Source: an uncultured Microcoleaceae cyanobacterium
Lineage (GTDB): Bacteria > Cyanobacteriota > Cyanobacteriia > Cyanobacteriales > Microcoleaceae
Assembly: GCA_938083405.1 (NCBI GenBank)
Contig: CALKCV010000215.1
Coordinates: forward strand, 1 to 10,815
Length of the DNA stretch: 10,815 nucleotides
Reading direction: 5' to 3'
Shown here one piece after another: positions 5,331-10,815 of the stretch. The position numbers were made by a program, and so were the translations under genes. Within the stretch, counting starts at the first letter, position 1; each line of letters begins with the position of its first letter. The notes under the pieces are model-generated. The model ran no database searches. It was given only the letters and a program-made list of their open reading frames with translations, and had not been told where the DNA came from.

Positions 5331-6914
5331 TTAAAGACTGACGCTATAAGCATCTGTAATCCCTTCTTGTTTGCGAATTTCATCCAACAATCCATCGGGC
5401 AGGGGATCGTCGATACTCAATACCATAACAGCATCGCCCCGAACAATTTTGCGACCCACCTGCATGCTGGCAATATTGACATTAAAGCTACCCAAAAGGG
5501 AACCAAGATTACCAATTATCCCCGGCATATCTCGGTGTAAGGTCAAAACCATATGACCGGTGGGAGGTACGTTAACGGGGAATCCATCAATATTAGTAAT
5601 GCGAATTTCATCGCTGCCTAGCAAAGCACCAGTAACCGTATGGTCGCCCAAAGAGCCCTTAGCTTCCAACTGCAAAGAGCCGGTATAATCGCGAACCCCG
5701 GCATCCCGAGTTTCCACAACCCTGATACCCCGTTCTTTTGCCTCAATGCTAGCATTAACATAGTTAACGCGCTCTCGCAAAGCCTGAGATAAAAGACCTT
5801 TTAGAGTGGCCACTATTACCGGTTGAGTATTCTTGTCTGCCAATTCTCCTTGGAGTCGAACGTTAAGGAAGTCTATGCGTCCTCCCGCCAACTGACTGAC
5901 CAAATTCCCCAGAGTTTCGGCCAGCAGCAGATAAGGCTTAAGCTGTTCGAGAGTATCGGGGAACATACCCGGAATATTAACTGCGGATCTGGCTGGCAAA
6001 CCTAACAAGACATCTCGAATTTGTTCGGCAACATCGATGGCCACGTTTACTTGGGCTTCGGCAGTGGAAGCGCCAAGATGGGGAGTTAAGACTAGATTTT
6101 TGCCTAACTCTCGCAGTGGAGAATCGGCTTCGAGGGGTTCGTTTTCGTAAACGTCCAAGGCAGCACCTGCAATTTTACCTTCTGTAAGAGCAGCAGCCAA
6201 GGCAGCTTCATCAATAATCCCACCTCTAGCGCAATTAATAATTCGGGCCGTAGGCTTCATTTTTTCTAAAGCTTCGGCATTTATCAAATGAGCGGTTTCT
6301 TTAGTTTTGGGAATGTGCAAGGTAATGTAGTCGGAGTCTCGCAGCAATAAGTCCATATCTACTAAACGACAGCCCAACTGGTCGGCCCGTTCTGTAGAAA
6401 TGAAGGGATCGAAGGCCAGCAGCTTCATGCCCATGGCTTTAGCAACGACCGCCACATGAGAGCCTATCTTACCCAACCCTACAATTCCCAGAGTTTTTTT
6501 GTAAACTTCAACTCCCATAAATTCCTTGCGTTCCCACTTTCCGCTTTTTACGGATGGGTTGGCATGGGCGATGTGCCGGGAGAGGGACAGCATCATGGCC
6601 AGGGCGTGTTCGGCTGCGGCGATGGTATTGCCTTCTGGAGAGTTCACCACGACACTGCCTTTGCGGGTAGCTGCTGGTACATCTACGTTATCGACACCGA
6701 CACCGGCGCGGCCGATAATTTTTAGATTTTTCGCTGCTTCTATGGTTTCTTGGGTGACTTTGGTGCCAGAACGGATCATTAGGGCATCGTATTCTGGTAT
6801 TATCCGCACCAATTCTTCGGGGGGAAGACCTGTTTTAACATCGACTCCTGCGACTTGGGAGAGTATTTCTATTCCGGCTTTGTCTATTGAGTCGGATACG
6901 AGAACTTTTGGCAT
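5331..6914 (-). CDS. serA: D-3-phosphoglycerate dehydrogenase
   Basis: This 527-residue enzyme oxidises 3-phosphoglycerate to 3-phosphohydroxypyruvate with NAD+, the first step of the phosphorylated serine pathway in the cytosol. The substrate-binding part is at residues 1-100 and about 285-310. The nucleotide-binding domain has GLGKIG at 146-151 and Asp169 after the second strand. Catalytic residues of the D-2-hydroxyacid dehydrogenase family are present: Arg230 in NCARGG, Glu259 in YENEP and His279 in TPHLGAS. Residues about 320-450 form the ASB domain of the long type. A C-terminal ACT domain starts near 455 (MVLTLHRDMPGIIGNLGSLL), which in this family can carry serine feedback control. 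The length is normal for long-form SerA. The ATG gives MPKVLVSDSI; no clear Shine-Dalgarno is seen. It is divergent from 7113-7628 and upstream of prmA. Confidence 0.97.
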   Translation of the reverse strand: MPKVLVSDSIDKAGIEILSQVAGVDVKTGLPPEELVRIIPEYDALMIRSGTKVTQETIEAAKNLKIIGRAGVGVDNVDVPAATRKGSVVVNSPEGNTIAAAEHALAMMLSLSRHIAHANPSVKSGKWERKEFMGVEVYKKTLGIVGLGKIGSHVAVVAKAMGMKLLAFDPFISTERADQLGCRLVDMDLLLRDSDYITLHIPKTKETAHLINAEALEKMKPTARIINCARGGIIDEAALAAALTEGKIAGAALDVYENEPLEADSPLRELGKNLVLTPHLGASTAEAQVNVAIDVAEQIRDVLLGLPARSAVNIPGMFPDTLEQLKPYLLLAETLGNLVSQLAGGRIDFLNVRLQGELADKNTQPVIVATLKGLLSQALRERVNYVNASIEAKERGIRVVETRDAGVRDYTGSLQLEAKGSLGDHTVTGALLGSDEIRITNIDGFPVNVPPTGHMVLTLHRDMPGIIGNLGSLLGSFNVNIASMQVGRKIVRGDAVMVLSIDDPLPDGLLDEIRKQEGITDAYSVSL

Positions 6915-6989
6915 AGATTTTTGGTAAATTAGAGCGAGATCGACAAAAAAGCAATTTCCCCAAAGGGCTTACCTATAACTGTTGAATTG

Positions 6990-7029
6990 TTGCACTTAGC
7001 CTTCGGTTCTGTAAAGGCATTCGGTGCAA
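6990..7029. promoter_or_regulatory. Two-helix inverted repeat in the serA divergent spacer
   Basis: TTGCAC (6990-6995) pairs with GTGCAA (7024-7029), and GCCTT (6999-7003) with AAGGC (7014-7018), around a 10-nt loop. The symmetry could be an operator or an RNA leader hairpin about 75-115 nt upstream of the serA start. It matches no riboswitch I know. Clear promoter boxes were not found for either gene in 6915-7112. Confidence 0.3.
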
Positions 7030-7112
7030 AATTTCTGGACTTTGCCCCCAAGAGTAGCAAGATGGGGTTGTGGTTTTGGTTATGATTAGAAAGATTTTAG
7101 ATTCGAGTTTTT

Positions 7113-7628
7113 ATGAATTACCTCATCGCCGTACTATCAGACCGCATCAAGGCCGAAGCTGCTTATTTTGCCATAGAAGCAGAAGGTTTGCCCATGGAGC
7201 AAGTAACTATTTTGGGCCGAGGTTATAAAACTGCTGATGAATTTGGCCTGATCGACCCCAACGAGACGGCCCGCAAACAAGCGATGCAGATGGTTACTTG
7301 GTTGGTCCCGTTTGGATTTGCTGCGGGTTGTACTTTTAGTTTGATTACTGGCCTTAATACTTTTGCTTGGGCGGGTGAAATTGGCAATCACGCGATCGGC
7401 GGCCTTTTGGGTGCTGTCTCCGGGGCCATGGGTGGCGTTGTGGTCGGTGGGGGCGTGGGTCTAATTTCCGGCGGTCGCGATGTGGTGCCGTACCGCAACC
7501 GACTTAATGCGGGTAAATATCTCATCGTTGTCGAGGGTACGGAGACTTTTACTCGCCGAGCTACTCGCATTTTACGTCAGTGCGACGCGGAAAATATACA
7601 AGGTTATGAAGCACCGTTGACTAATTAA
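7113..7628 (+). CDS. Small glycine-rich membrane protein of unknown function
   Basis: I recognise the 171-residue protein only as a conserved cyanobacterial hypothetical. The N-terminal 50 residues (MNYLIAVLSDRIKAEAAYFAIEAEGL, then QVTILGRGY) look like a small alpha/beta domain of the kind seen in general-stress GSP17M-like proteins. Two hydrophobic segments follow, at about 60-82 and 92-120. The second is extremely glycine-rich (GGLLGAVSGAMGGVVVGGGVGLISGG), a glycine-zipper pattern that favours tight helix packing or oligomers. The C-terminal part (about 128-168, LNAGKYLIVVEGTE) again looks alpha/beta and cytoplasmic. It is divergent from serA and followed by the S4 gene 282 bp downstream. 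The final Asn codon and stop codon lie inside the TAATTAA array. The ATG choice rests on the good N-terminus; the ribosome binding site is weak. Confidence 0.75.
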   Translation: MNYLIAVLSDRIKAEAAYFAIEAEGLPMEQVTILGRGYKTADEFGLIDPNETARKQAMQMVTWLVPFGFAAGCTFSLITGLNTFAWAGEIGNHAIGGLLGAVSGAMGGVVVGGGVGLISGGRDVVPYRNRLNAGKYLIVVEGTETFTRRATRILRQCDAENIQGYEAPLTN

Positions 7629-7670
7629 TAATTAATAATTAATAATTAATAATTAATAATTAATTATTAA
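7622..7670 (+). repeat. Heptamer tandem array, six TAATTAA units plus a degenerate one
   Basis: Six exact TAATTAA units (7622-7663) and TTATTAA. The first unit supplies the last codons and TAA stop (7626-7628) of the preceding gene, so the array is fused to the end of the reading frame. Confidence 0.9.
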
Positions 7671-7714
7671 CAATTAACATTTTCCCAATTGCCCCTTCTT
7701 AAAAAGGGGTTTTA
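7669..7714 (+). repeat. Direct repeat copy 1 with hairpin CCCCTT/AAGGGG
   Basis: This 46-nt copy begins AACAATTAACATTTTCCC and ends GGGGTTTTA. It matches 7826-7874 except for a missing GAA in the hairpin. CCCCTT (7692-7697) pairs with AAGGGG (7704-7709) and is followed by TTTT, so it may terminate transcription from 7113-7628. Confidence 0.75.
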
Positions 7715-7731
7715 CTGAAAGTCAAGCCTAG

Positions 7732-7782
7732 CCCTGTAGCTCTGTAGCCCTGTAGGTTGGGCTCGGCGAAGCGCAACCCAAC
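7732..7782 (+). repeat. CTGTAG triplet repeat and GTTGGG/CCCAAC dispersed hairpin
   Basis: Three 8-bp units (CCCTGTAG, CTCTGTAG, CCCTGTAG; 7732-7755) run into GTTGGG (7756-7761), which pairs with CCCAAC (7777-7782). The TAGGTTGGG...GCGCAACCCAAC layout also occurs at 10590-10620 and is a common kind of cyanobacterial dispersed repeat. Confidence 0.6.
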
Positions 7783-7825
7783 AATACTATTGTCTTGTTG
7801 GATCGAATAATTTTGGGAAGTTCCT

Positions 7826-7874
7826 AACAATTAACATTTTCCCAATTGCCCCTTCTTAAAAAGAAGGGGTTTTA
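7826..7874 (+). terminator. Direct repeat copy 2 with a terminator-like hairpin
   Basis: This 49-nt copy of the 7669-7714 repeat carries a full 9-bp stem, CCCCTTCTT (7849-7857) with AAGAAGGGG (7861-7869), loop AAA, followed by TTTTA. It has the form of an intrinsic terminator for plus-strand transcripts and lies 37 nt before the S4 gene, so that gene probably needs a promoter close to its start. Confidence 0.6.
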
Positions 7875-7910
7875 GTTAAAGCTTTAAAATTTAGTTATAG
7901 ATCGATTATT

Positions 7911-8690
7911 ATGTTACCAAAAGAAGAACTATTAAAGAATGTAGAAAATCGGGAGGTTGTCTCTCGGGTTATCGATCTAGCCGATCGCGCTATTAAAACT
8001 TGGGAAATTAGCCAAACGGATTTTTTATCGCCTCCAGAATTGGCGGAATGCCAGGAAATATTTAAACGCTTAACTGAGGTAATTGTAGTTCCTTGGGGAG
8101 GCTATGCCAGGGCGGAAAGACAAAGACTGGCGATCGCTCGCGAGGAATTACCAATTGATGTTTCTAATGTGGAATTAGCTGCCCTCAGCGTGGAGGGGAA
8201 TTTTCTTTTTGACTCTGCTACTCACAGGGATTTTCTGGGGGCGATGTTGGGTTGCGGTATTGTTAGGGAAAAAACTGGCGATATTATTGTTTTGGGCGAT
8301 CGCGGAGGTCAGGTAATTGTAGTTCCTGAAATGGTGGAATATTTAGAGATGAATTTGATGCAAGTTCGCTCGGTTCCAGTTAAGACTAAAAGGATAGATT
8401 TAAGCGAATTAAAAATAAGAGAACCAAAGAAGAAAGAGATGACGACGGTGGAAGCTTCCATGAGATTGGACGCGATCGCCTCTGCCGGTTTTGGGATGTC
8501 TCGCAGCAAAATGGTGGATTTAATTAACGGTGGAGATGTGAGGATAAATTGGAAAGATGTCAGCCAATCTAGCCATACAGTTAAACCGGGAGATTTAATC
8601 GCCATTCGCGGCAAAGGCCGCTTAGAAGTGGGAGAGGTTTCTATTACTAAAAAACAACGCTATCGAGTTCAATTAACTAGATATGTTTAG
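7911..8690 (+). CDS. S4 RNA-binding protein, YlmH-like ('photosystem II S4 domain' family)
   Basis: The 259-residue protein matches the cyanobacterial and plastid S4 proteins related to YlmH, usually annotated as photosystem II S4 domain protein. A helical N-terminal part (1-50) precedes an RRM-like YlmH domain (about 54-160) with the family motif THRDFLGAMLGCGIVREKTG (104-123). The S4 RNA-binding fold spans about 183-243: RLDAIASAGFGMSRSK (185-200), MVDLINGGDVRINWK (201-215) and a VKPGDLIAIRGKGR turn (224-237). YlmH relatives bind ribosomal or tRNA-containing particles. A direct photosystem II role is not shown by the sequence. The ATG at 7911 gives MLPKEELL, a usual start. It stands alone between a terminator-like hairpin upstream and another downstream. 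Confidence 0.9.
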   Translation: MLPKEELLKNVENREVVSRVIDLADRAIKTWEISQTDFLSPPELAECQEIFKRLTEVIVVPWGGYARAERQRLAIAREELPIDVSNVELAALSVEGNFLFDSATHRDFLGAMLGCGIVREKTGDIIVLGDRGGQVIVVPEMVEYLEMNLMQVRSVPVKTKRIDLSELKIREPKKKEMTTVEASMRLDAIASAGFGMSRSKMVDLINGGDVRINWKDVSQSSHTVKPGDLIAIRGKGRLEVGEVSITKKQRYRVQLTRYV

Positions 8691-8709
8691 AGGGATCGCC
8701 TCACCAATG

Positions 8710-8737
8710 AAAGCGAACCAAAAAGGTATCGCTTTTT
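8710..8737 (+). terminator. Probable intrinsic terminator of the S4 gene
   Basis: AAAGCGAACC (8710-8719) can pair with GGTATCGCTTT (8725-8735), with one bulged A and loop AAAAA, followed by TT. It lies 20 nt after the stop codon at 8690. Confidence 0.6.
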
Positions 8738-8741
8738 GTAG

Positions 8742-8781
8742 AACAGGCCTGTCGCCTGTTATCCCTTCAGTTGTTAGTTGG
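8742..8781. repeat. Dispersed AACAGGC/GCCTGTT palindrome abutting the antitoxin-like gene
   Basis: AACAGGC (8742-8748) pairs with GCCTGTT (8754-8760). CAGTTGTTAGTTGG (8768-8781) follows and reaches the stop codon at 8783. Both parts also occur at 5211-5275 in a different order, so this is probably a piece of the same family. It may also support termination between the convergent genes. Confidence 0.5.
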
Positions 8782-8782
8782 C

Positions 8783-8992
8783 TTACAAATTTTCATCTGC
8801 CAAACAACCCGCTGTTCGTTCAAAAAAACCTGGAGGCCAGCCCAATTTGTCTGGAGTTTTAGCAGACTTTTCTAGCTCCACTGCTTGATAAACAAGAATT
8901 ATTTCTAATTCTAAATCTCCTACATCTTCGGGCAATTGTACCGTTAATTTCCCATCGCTATCTGCACGGGTTTTAAACTTAATTGTTTTCAC
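8783..8992 (-). CDS. Antitoxin-like small protein, probably C-terminally truncated, no toxin partner
   Basis: The 69-residue protein begins MKTIKFKTRADSDGKLTVQL, then has an acidic stretch (PEDVGDLELEIILVYQ) and a WPPGFFERTAG motif at 52-62. This layout recalls cyanobacterial type II antitoxins that are usually followed by a VapC-type PIN toxin. In those I recall, the WPPGFF motif is followed by about 15-20 more residues; here the frame stops after CLADENL. The stop codon lies against the repeat at 8742-8781, so an insertion or deletion may have removed the tail. No toxin gene follows, as the next gene on the left is the convergent S4 gene. GTG at 8992 is chosen because AGAAGG lies 9 nt upstream. 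It may be a solitary regulator, a protective antitoxin or a remnant. Confidence 0.65.
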   Translation of the reverse strand: MKTIKFKTRADSDGKLTVQLPEDVGDLELEIILVYQAVELEKSAKTPDKLGWPPGFFERTAGCLADENL

Positions 8993-9000
8993 GATTAATT

Positions 9001-9007
9001 ACCTTCT
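9001..9007 (-). promoter_or_regulatory. Ribosome binding site for a GTG start
   Basis: AGAAGGT on the minus strand, 8-9 nt before GTG at 8992-8990. It decides the start of the antitoxin-like gene and suggests the gene is still translated. Confidence 0.6.
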
Positions 9008-9197
9008 GCTCGATGGAGCTAATTATATCCTGGTACTCAGGGCCCGCGGAAGTCCTTAAGGATTTTAGTCATTTTTACGGAGAAAGGCACTCCCGAAACT
9101 GATGGCCAAAAGCCAAAGAACCATTTCGACTTTATTTGTGGGTGTGGATACTCTTCCAAGAGAAACAGAGGAGTTAGAATAAAAAAAGTTAACCAAT

Positions 9198-9205
9198 GGG
9201 GAAGG
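9198..9205 (+). promoter_or_regulatory. Ribosome binding site of the 9209 gene
   Basis: GGGGAAGG ending 3 nt before ATG at 9209; with GGGGA as the pairing core the spacing is 6 nt. TAGAAT at 9175-9180 could be a -10 box, but no matching -35 is convincing. Confidence 0.45.
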
Positions 9206-9208
9206 CCT

Positions 9209-10543
9209 ATGACACGTCTGTATAATCGCGCCTTTGAAATTCTCAAAACTGAAGTCGATAGATGCGCCAATGCGGATCTAGCCGGTCCTGCGGCAAAAAA
9301 GATTGTCATTAAAAAATTGAAAAAACTGCGATCGCAATCTGGAGAACCGGCTACAGCGGCGGAATTGCGTTCTATAGTCAAGGAACAATATCCCAAATTT
9401 AGCGAAAAAGTCCTTCAAGATGCAGAAAAAGCCAACCGCCCGTCAATGACAGGGATATTCTTGGAGTTGACTGGTTTAGCACTTTTGGCAACTGCAGGAC
9501 TGGTGTGGGTGGTGAATTTGCCTTATCCGATGATTCGCAAGCCAGTCGCCAAAACAGCGCCAATGTTATTGTTGCCCAGCTATATTAGCATGGACCATAA
9601 CTACAAACAGGCAACAGCTTTAGTAGAACAAGCAGACCAATTAGTAAATAAAGCTACCAGCGCTGCCGACATTAATTTAGGCGGTAAAACAGTCCAAAAA
9701 GCACAAACACATCTTGATGCTTTACCAGTTTGGTTTTTAGGATATTATCCAAAACGATACTGTACGTTTTTTAGTTGTTCTTGGCAATTTACCTTCGATG
9801 AATTTGAAAGTGCCAGAAAGCAAATAGGACGGATCGAAGCTAAAACTTTTCAAGAAAAAAATGCTTTAAATCTTTTGAATAAAGCCGAAAAATCTATCGA
9901 AATTGCTAAACAACAATACAGCGTTGGAGTGACTCCCGCAGAGAAAAAACAAGCGATCGCCGATTGGCAAGCTGCGATAGATGTATTAGAGGAAATCGCA
10001 CCTTCTACTCTAGCAGGAAAAACTGCCCGTCCTAAATTAGCCGCAGCCAAACGAGACTTAAAACAAGAAGCGGGTTTAACGGCAGGCAACCAAGTCAGCG
10101 GCAGTTTAATTGAAGCAGCAAAACAATTTGGTATGGCTGCTGCTGTGGCATCGCAAAACCCGCCCCACTCCGCAGGGCAATGGCAACAAATAGCAGATTT
10201 ATGGCAAGAGGCCGTTAACCGACTAAAACAAGTTGGAGTGGATAACCCGGGTTATGTGGAAGCTCAAACTAAACTGGCACAATATCAAATAAATGTGGGA
10301 AATGCCAAGATTCGCCTACAAAACGAAAAAGATGCGGAAGCTGCCATGAAACGGGCTAAAAATTTAATCGCAGATTGGCAAAGATATGCTCTAAACGAAA
10401 ATCCTAATACTGGCGTTTTAGCTAGCAAGTTACAAGAAATTGTTAACCAGCTAGATTTGGTTAAACCTGGAACCACTGTAAGTTCCGAAGCGCAAGAATT
10501 GCGGCAATTTGCGAATAATAAACTAAAGGAATTAAATAAGTAA
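9209..10543 (+). CDS. Cyanobacterial one-pass membrane protein with helical repeats, unknown function
   Basis: I recognise the 444-residue protein only as a conserved cyanobacterial hypothetical. Residues 1-78 are basic and helical without a signal peptide, likely cytoplasmic. One membrane helix lies at about 82-104 (FLELTGLALLATAGLVWVV). The larger C-terminal part should then be on the other side. It contains KATSAADINLGGKTVQKAQTHLDALPVWFLGYY (148-180), a two-cysteine segment YCTFFSCSW (184-192), and long alanine/lysine/glutamine-rich helices. Two stretches resemble each other, 249-284 (AIADWQAAIDVLEEI...ARPKLAAAKRDL) and 328-360 (IADLWQEAVNRLKQV...AQTKLAQYQ), suggesting TPR-like or coiled-coil repeats for protein binding. 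No catalytic motif is visible. The gene is preceded by a good ribosome binding site and stands alone; a scaffold or envelope role is only a guess. Confidence 0.8.
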   Translation: MTRLYNRAFEILKTEVDRCANADLAGPAAKKIVIKKLKKLRSQSGEPATAAELRSIVKEQYPKFSEKVLQDAEKANRPSMTGIFLELTGLALLATAGLVWVVNLPYPMIRKPVAKTAPMLLLPSYISMDHNYKQATALVEQADQLVNKATSAADINLGGKTVQKAQTHLDALPVWFLGYYPKRYCTFFSCSWQFTFDEFESARKQIGRIEAKTFQEKNALNLLNKAEKSIEIAKQQYSVGVTPAEKKQAIADWQAAIDVLEEIAPSTLAGKTARPKLAAAKRDLKQEAGLTAGNQVSGSLIEAAKQFGMAAAVASQNPPHSAGQWQQIADLWQEAVNRLKQVGVDNPGYVEAQTKLAQYQINVGNAKIRLQNEKDAEAAMKRAKNLIADWQRYALNENPNTGVLASKLQEIVNQLDLVKPGTTVSSEAQELRQFANNKLKELNK

Positions 10544-10553
10544 TTGCCCTCCA

Positions 10554-10620
10554 GATTCGTAGGTTGGGTGGAGTAGATTCGTAGATTCGTAGGTTGGGTG
10601 GAGCAGCAGCGCAACCCAAC
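10554..10620 (+). repeat. GATTCGTAGGTTGGGTGGAG direct repeats with GTTGGGT/ACCCAAC hairpin
   Basis: A 20-bp unit occurs at 10554-10573 and 10584-10603, with an extra GATTCGTA at 10576-10583. GTTGGGT (10593-10599) pairs with ACCCAAC (10614-10620). The first copy seems to be a partial duplication of the hairpin's left arm. The hairpin starts 50 nt after the stop codon at 10543 and lacks a T run. Confidence 0.75.
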
Positions 10621-10628
10621 ATTAGTAG

Positions 10629-10780
10629 GAACGTAGGGTGCGCACCGCGCACCAGACTCACGCCAAGCGTTCCCCAGGTGCTGAGGAATCTCGTCTTTTA
10701 GCTAGAACGTAGGGTGCGCACCGCGCACCAGACTCACGCCAAGCGTTCCCCAGGTGCTGAGGAATCTCGTCTTTTAGCTA
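10629..10780 (+). repeat. Perfect tandem duplication of a 76-bp unit
   Basis: 10629-10704 and 10705-10780 are identical. Each unit starts GAACGTAGGGTGCGC and ends CTCGTCTTTTAGCTA. Each carries a 7-bp hairpin, GGTGCGC/GCGCACC with loop ACC. Neither unit codes for anything evident. Exact identity suggests a recent event or ongoing homogenisation. Confidence 0.95.
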
Positions 10781-10799
10781 GTGCCAGGAAGCACCCTAC
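10709..10799. repeat. Possible bounded element with GTAGGGTGC/GCACCCTAC ends
   Basis: GTAGGGTGC (10709-10717, also 10633-10641) and GCACCCTAC (10791-10799) are exact 9-bp inverted repeats enclosing the second 76-bp unit. The whole may be a MITE-like element, about 91 bp with one unit or 167 bp with both. No transposase or target duplication is visible inside the window. Confidence 0.4.
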
Positions 10800-10815
10800 T
10801 ACTCAATGCTGGTGC

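Noticed and set aside
3959..6914. serA-prmA operon
   Set aside because: Co-orientation is clear, but a 475-bp gap with a palindromic element and a heptamer array makes a shared transcript unproven, so I did not annotate an operon.
6526..6927. Plus-strand open frame of 133 codons inside serA
   Set aside because: It is antisense to the well-conserved SerA coding sequence and has no independent support.
9037..9396. Minus-strand open frame of 119 codons overlapping the start of the 9209 gene
   Set aside because: It overlaps a gene with a good ribosome binding site and conserved protein, and its translation shows no family features.
10285..10661. Minus-strand open frames over the end of the 9209 gene and the right-hand repeats
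   Set aside because: Their repetitive translations (for example repeated NLRIY) come from the direct repeats and from antisense reading of the 9209 gene.
1..10815. A defence system, prophage or secondary-metabolite cluster
   Set aside because: Apart from the solitary antitoxin-like gene, no toxin, restriction, CRISPR, phage or biosynthetic genes are visible; most genes look like ordinary chromosomal ones.

Overview
The window looks like a piece of a filamentous or other repeat-rich cyanobacterial chromosome. The octamer GCGATCGC (HIP1) occurs 14 times between 1105 and 9960. One gene encodes the cyanobacterial 'photosystem II S4 domain' type of protein, and several other proteins are of kinds I know only from cyanobacteria. 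Spacers are crowded with short palindromes, heptamer tandem arrays and MITE-like units, as in Oscillatoriales and Nostocales. No species can be fixed from the sequence alone.

Layout. 1-553 is the 5' part of a group II intron on the minus strand. Its GTGCG start lies 13 nt beyond the stop codon of a minus-strand gene (567-2960) for a nuclease-less AddB/UvrD-like ATPase. The divergent spacer 2961-3237 holds two related MITE-like units and a TAACAAC heptamer array that almost touches the start of a plus-strand membrane protein gene (3238-3804). That gene converges on prmA (3959-4855, minus) across a spacer with a perfect 15-bp hairpin. A second heptamer array (TAATTAA) almost touches the prmA start. 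A MITE-like unit with flanking 9-bp direct repeats (5142-5329) separates prmA from serA (5331-6914, minus). Divergent from serA are a small glycine-rich membrane protein gene (7113-7628), whose stop codon lies inside a third heptamer array, and the S4-domain gene (7911-8690). Then come a short, apparently truncated antitoxin-like gene without a toxin (8783-8992, minus) and a 444-residue one-pass membrane protein with helical repeats (9209-10543). The right end is repeat-rich non-coding DNA with a perfect 76-bp tandem duplication.

How the genes relate. The core is housekeeping: serine biosynthesis (SerA), ribosomal protein L11 methylation (PrmA), an RNA-binding S4 protein and a probable DNA repair factor. 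serA and prmA are co-oriented but 475 bp apart and separated by a mobile-looking element, so joint transcription is uncertain. I see no defence island, prophage, CRISPR array, tRNA or rRNA. The distinctive part of the window is its spacers: related short elements recur, and heptamer arrays sit exactly at gene boundaries.
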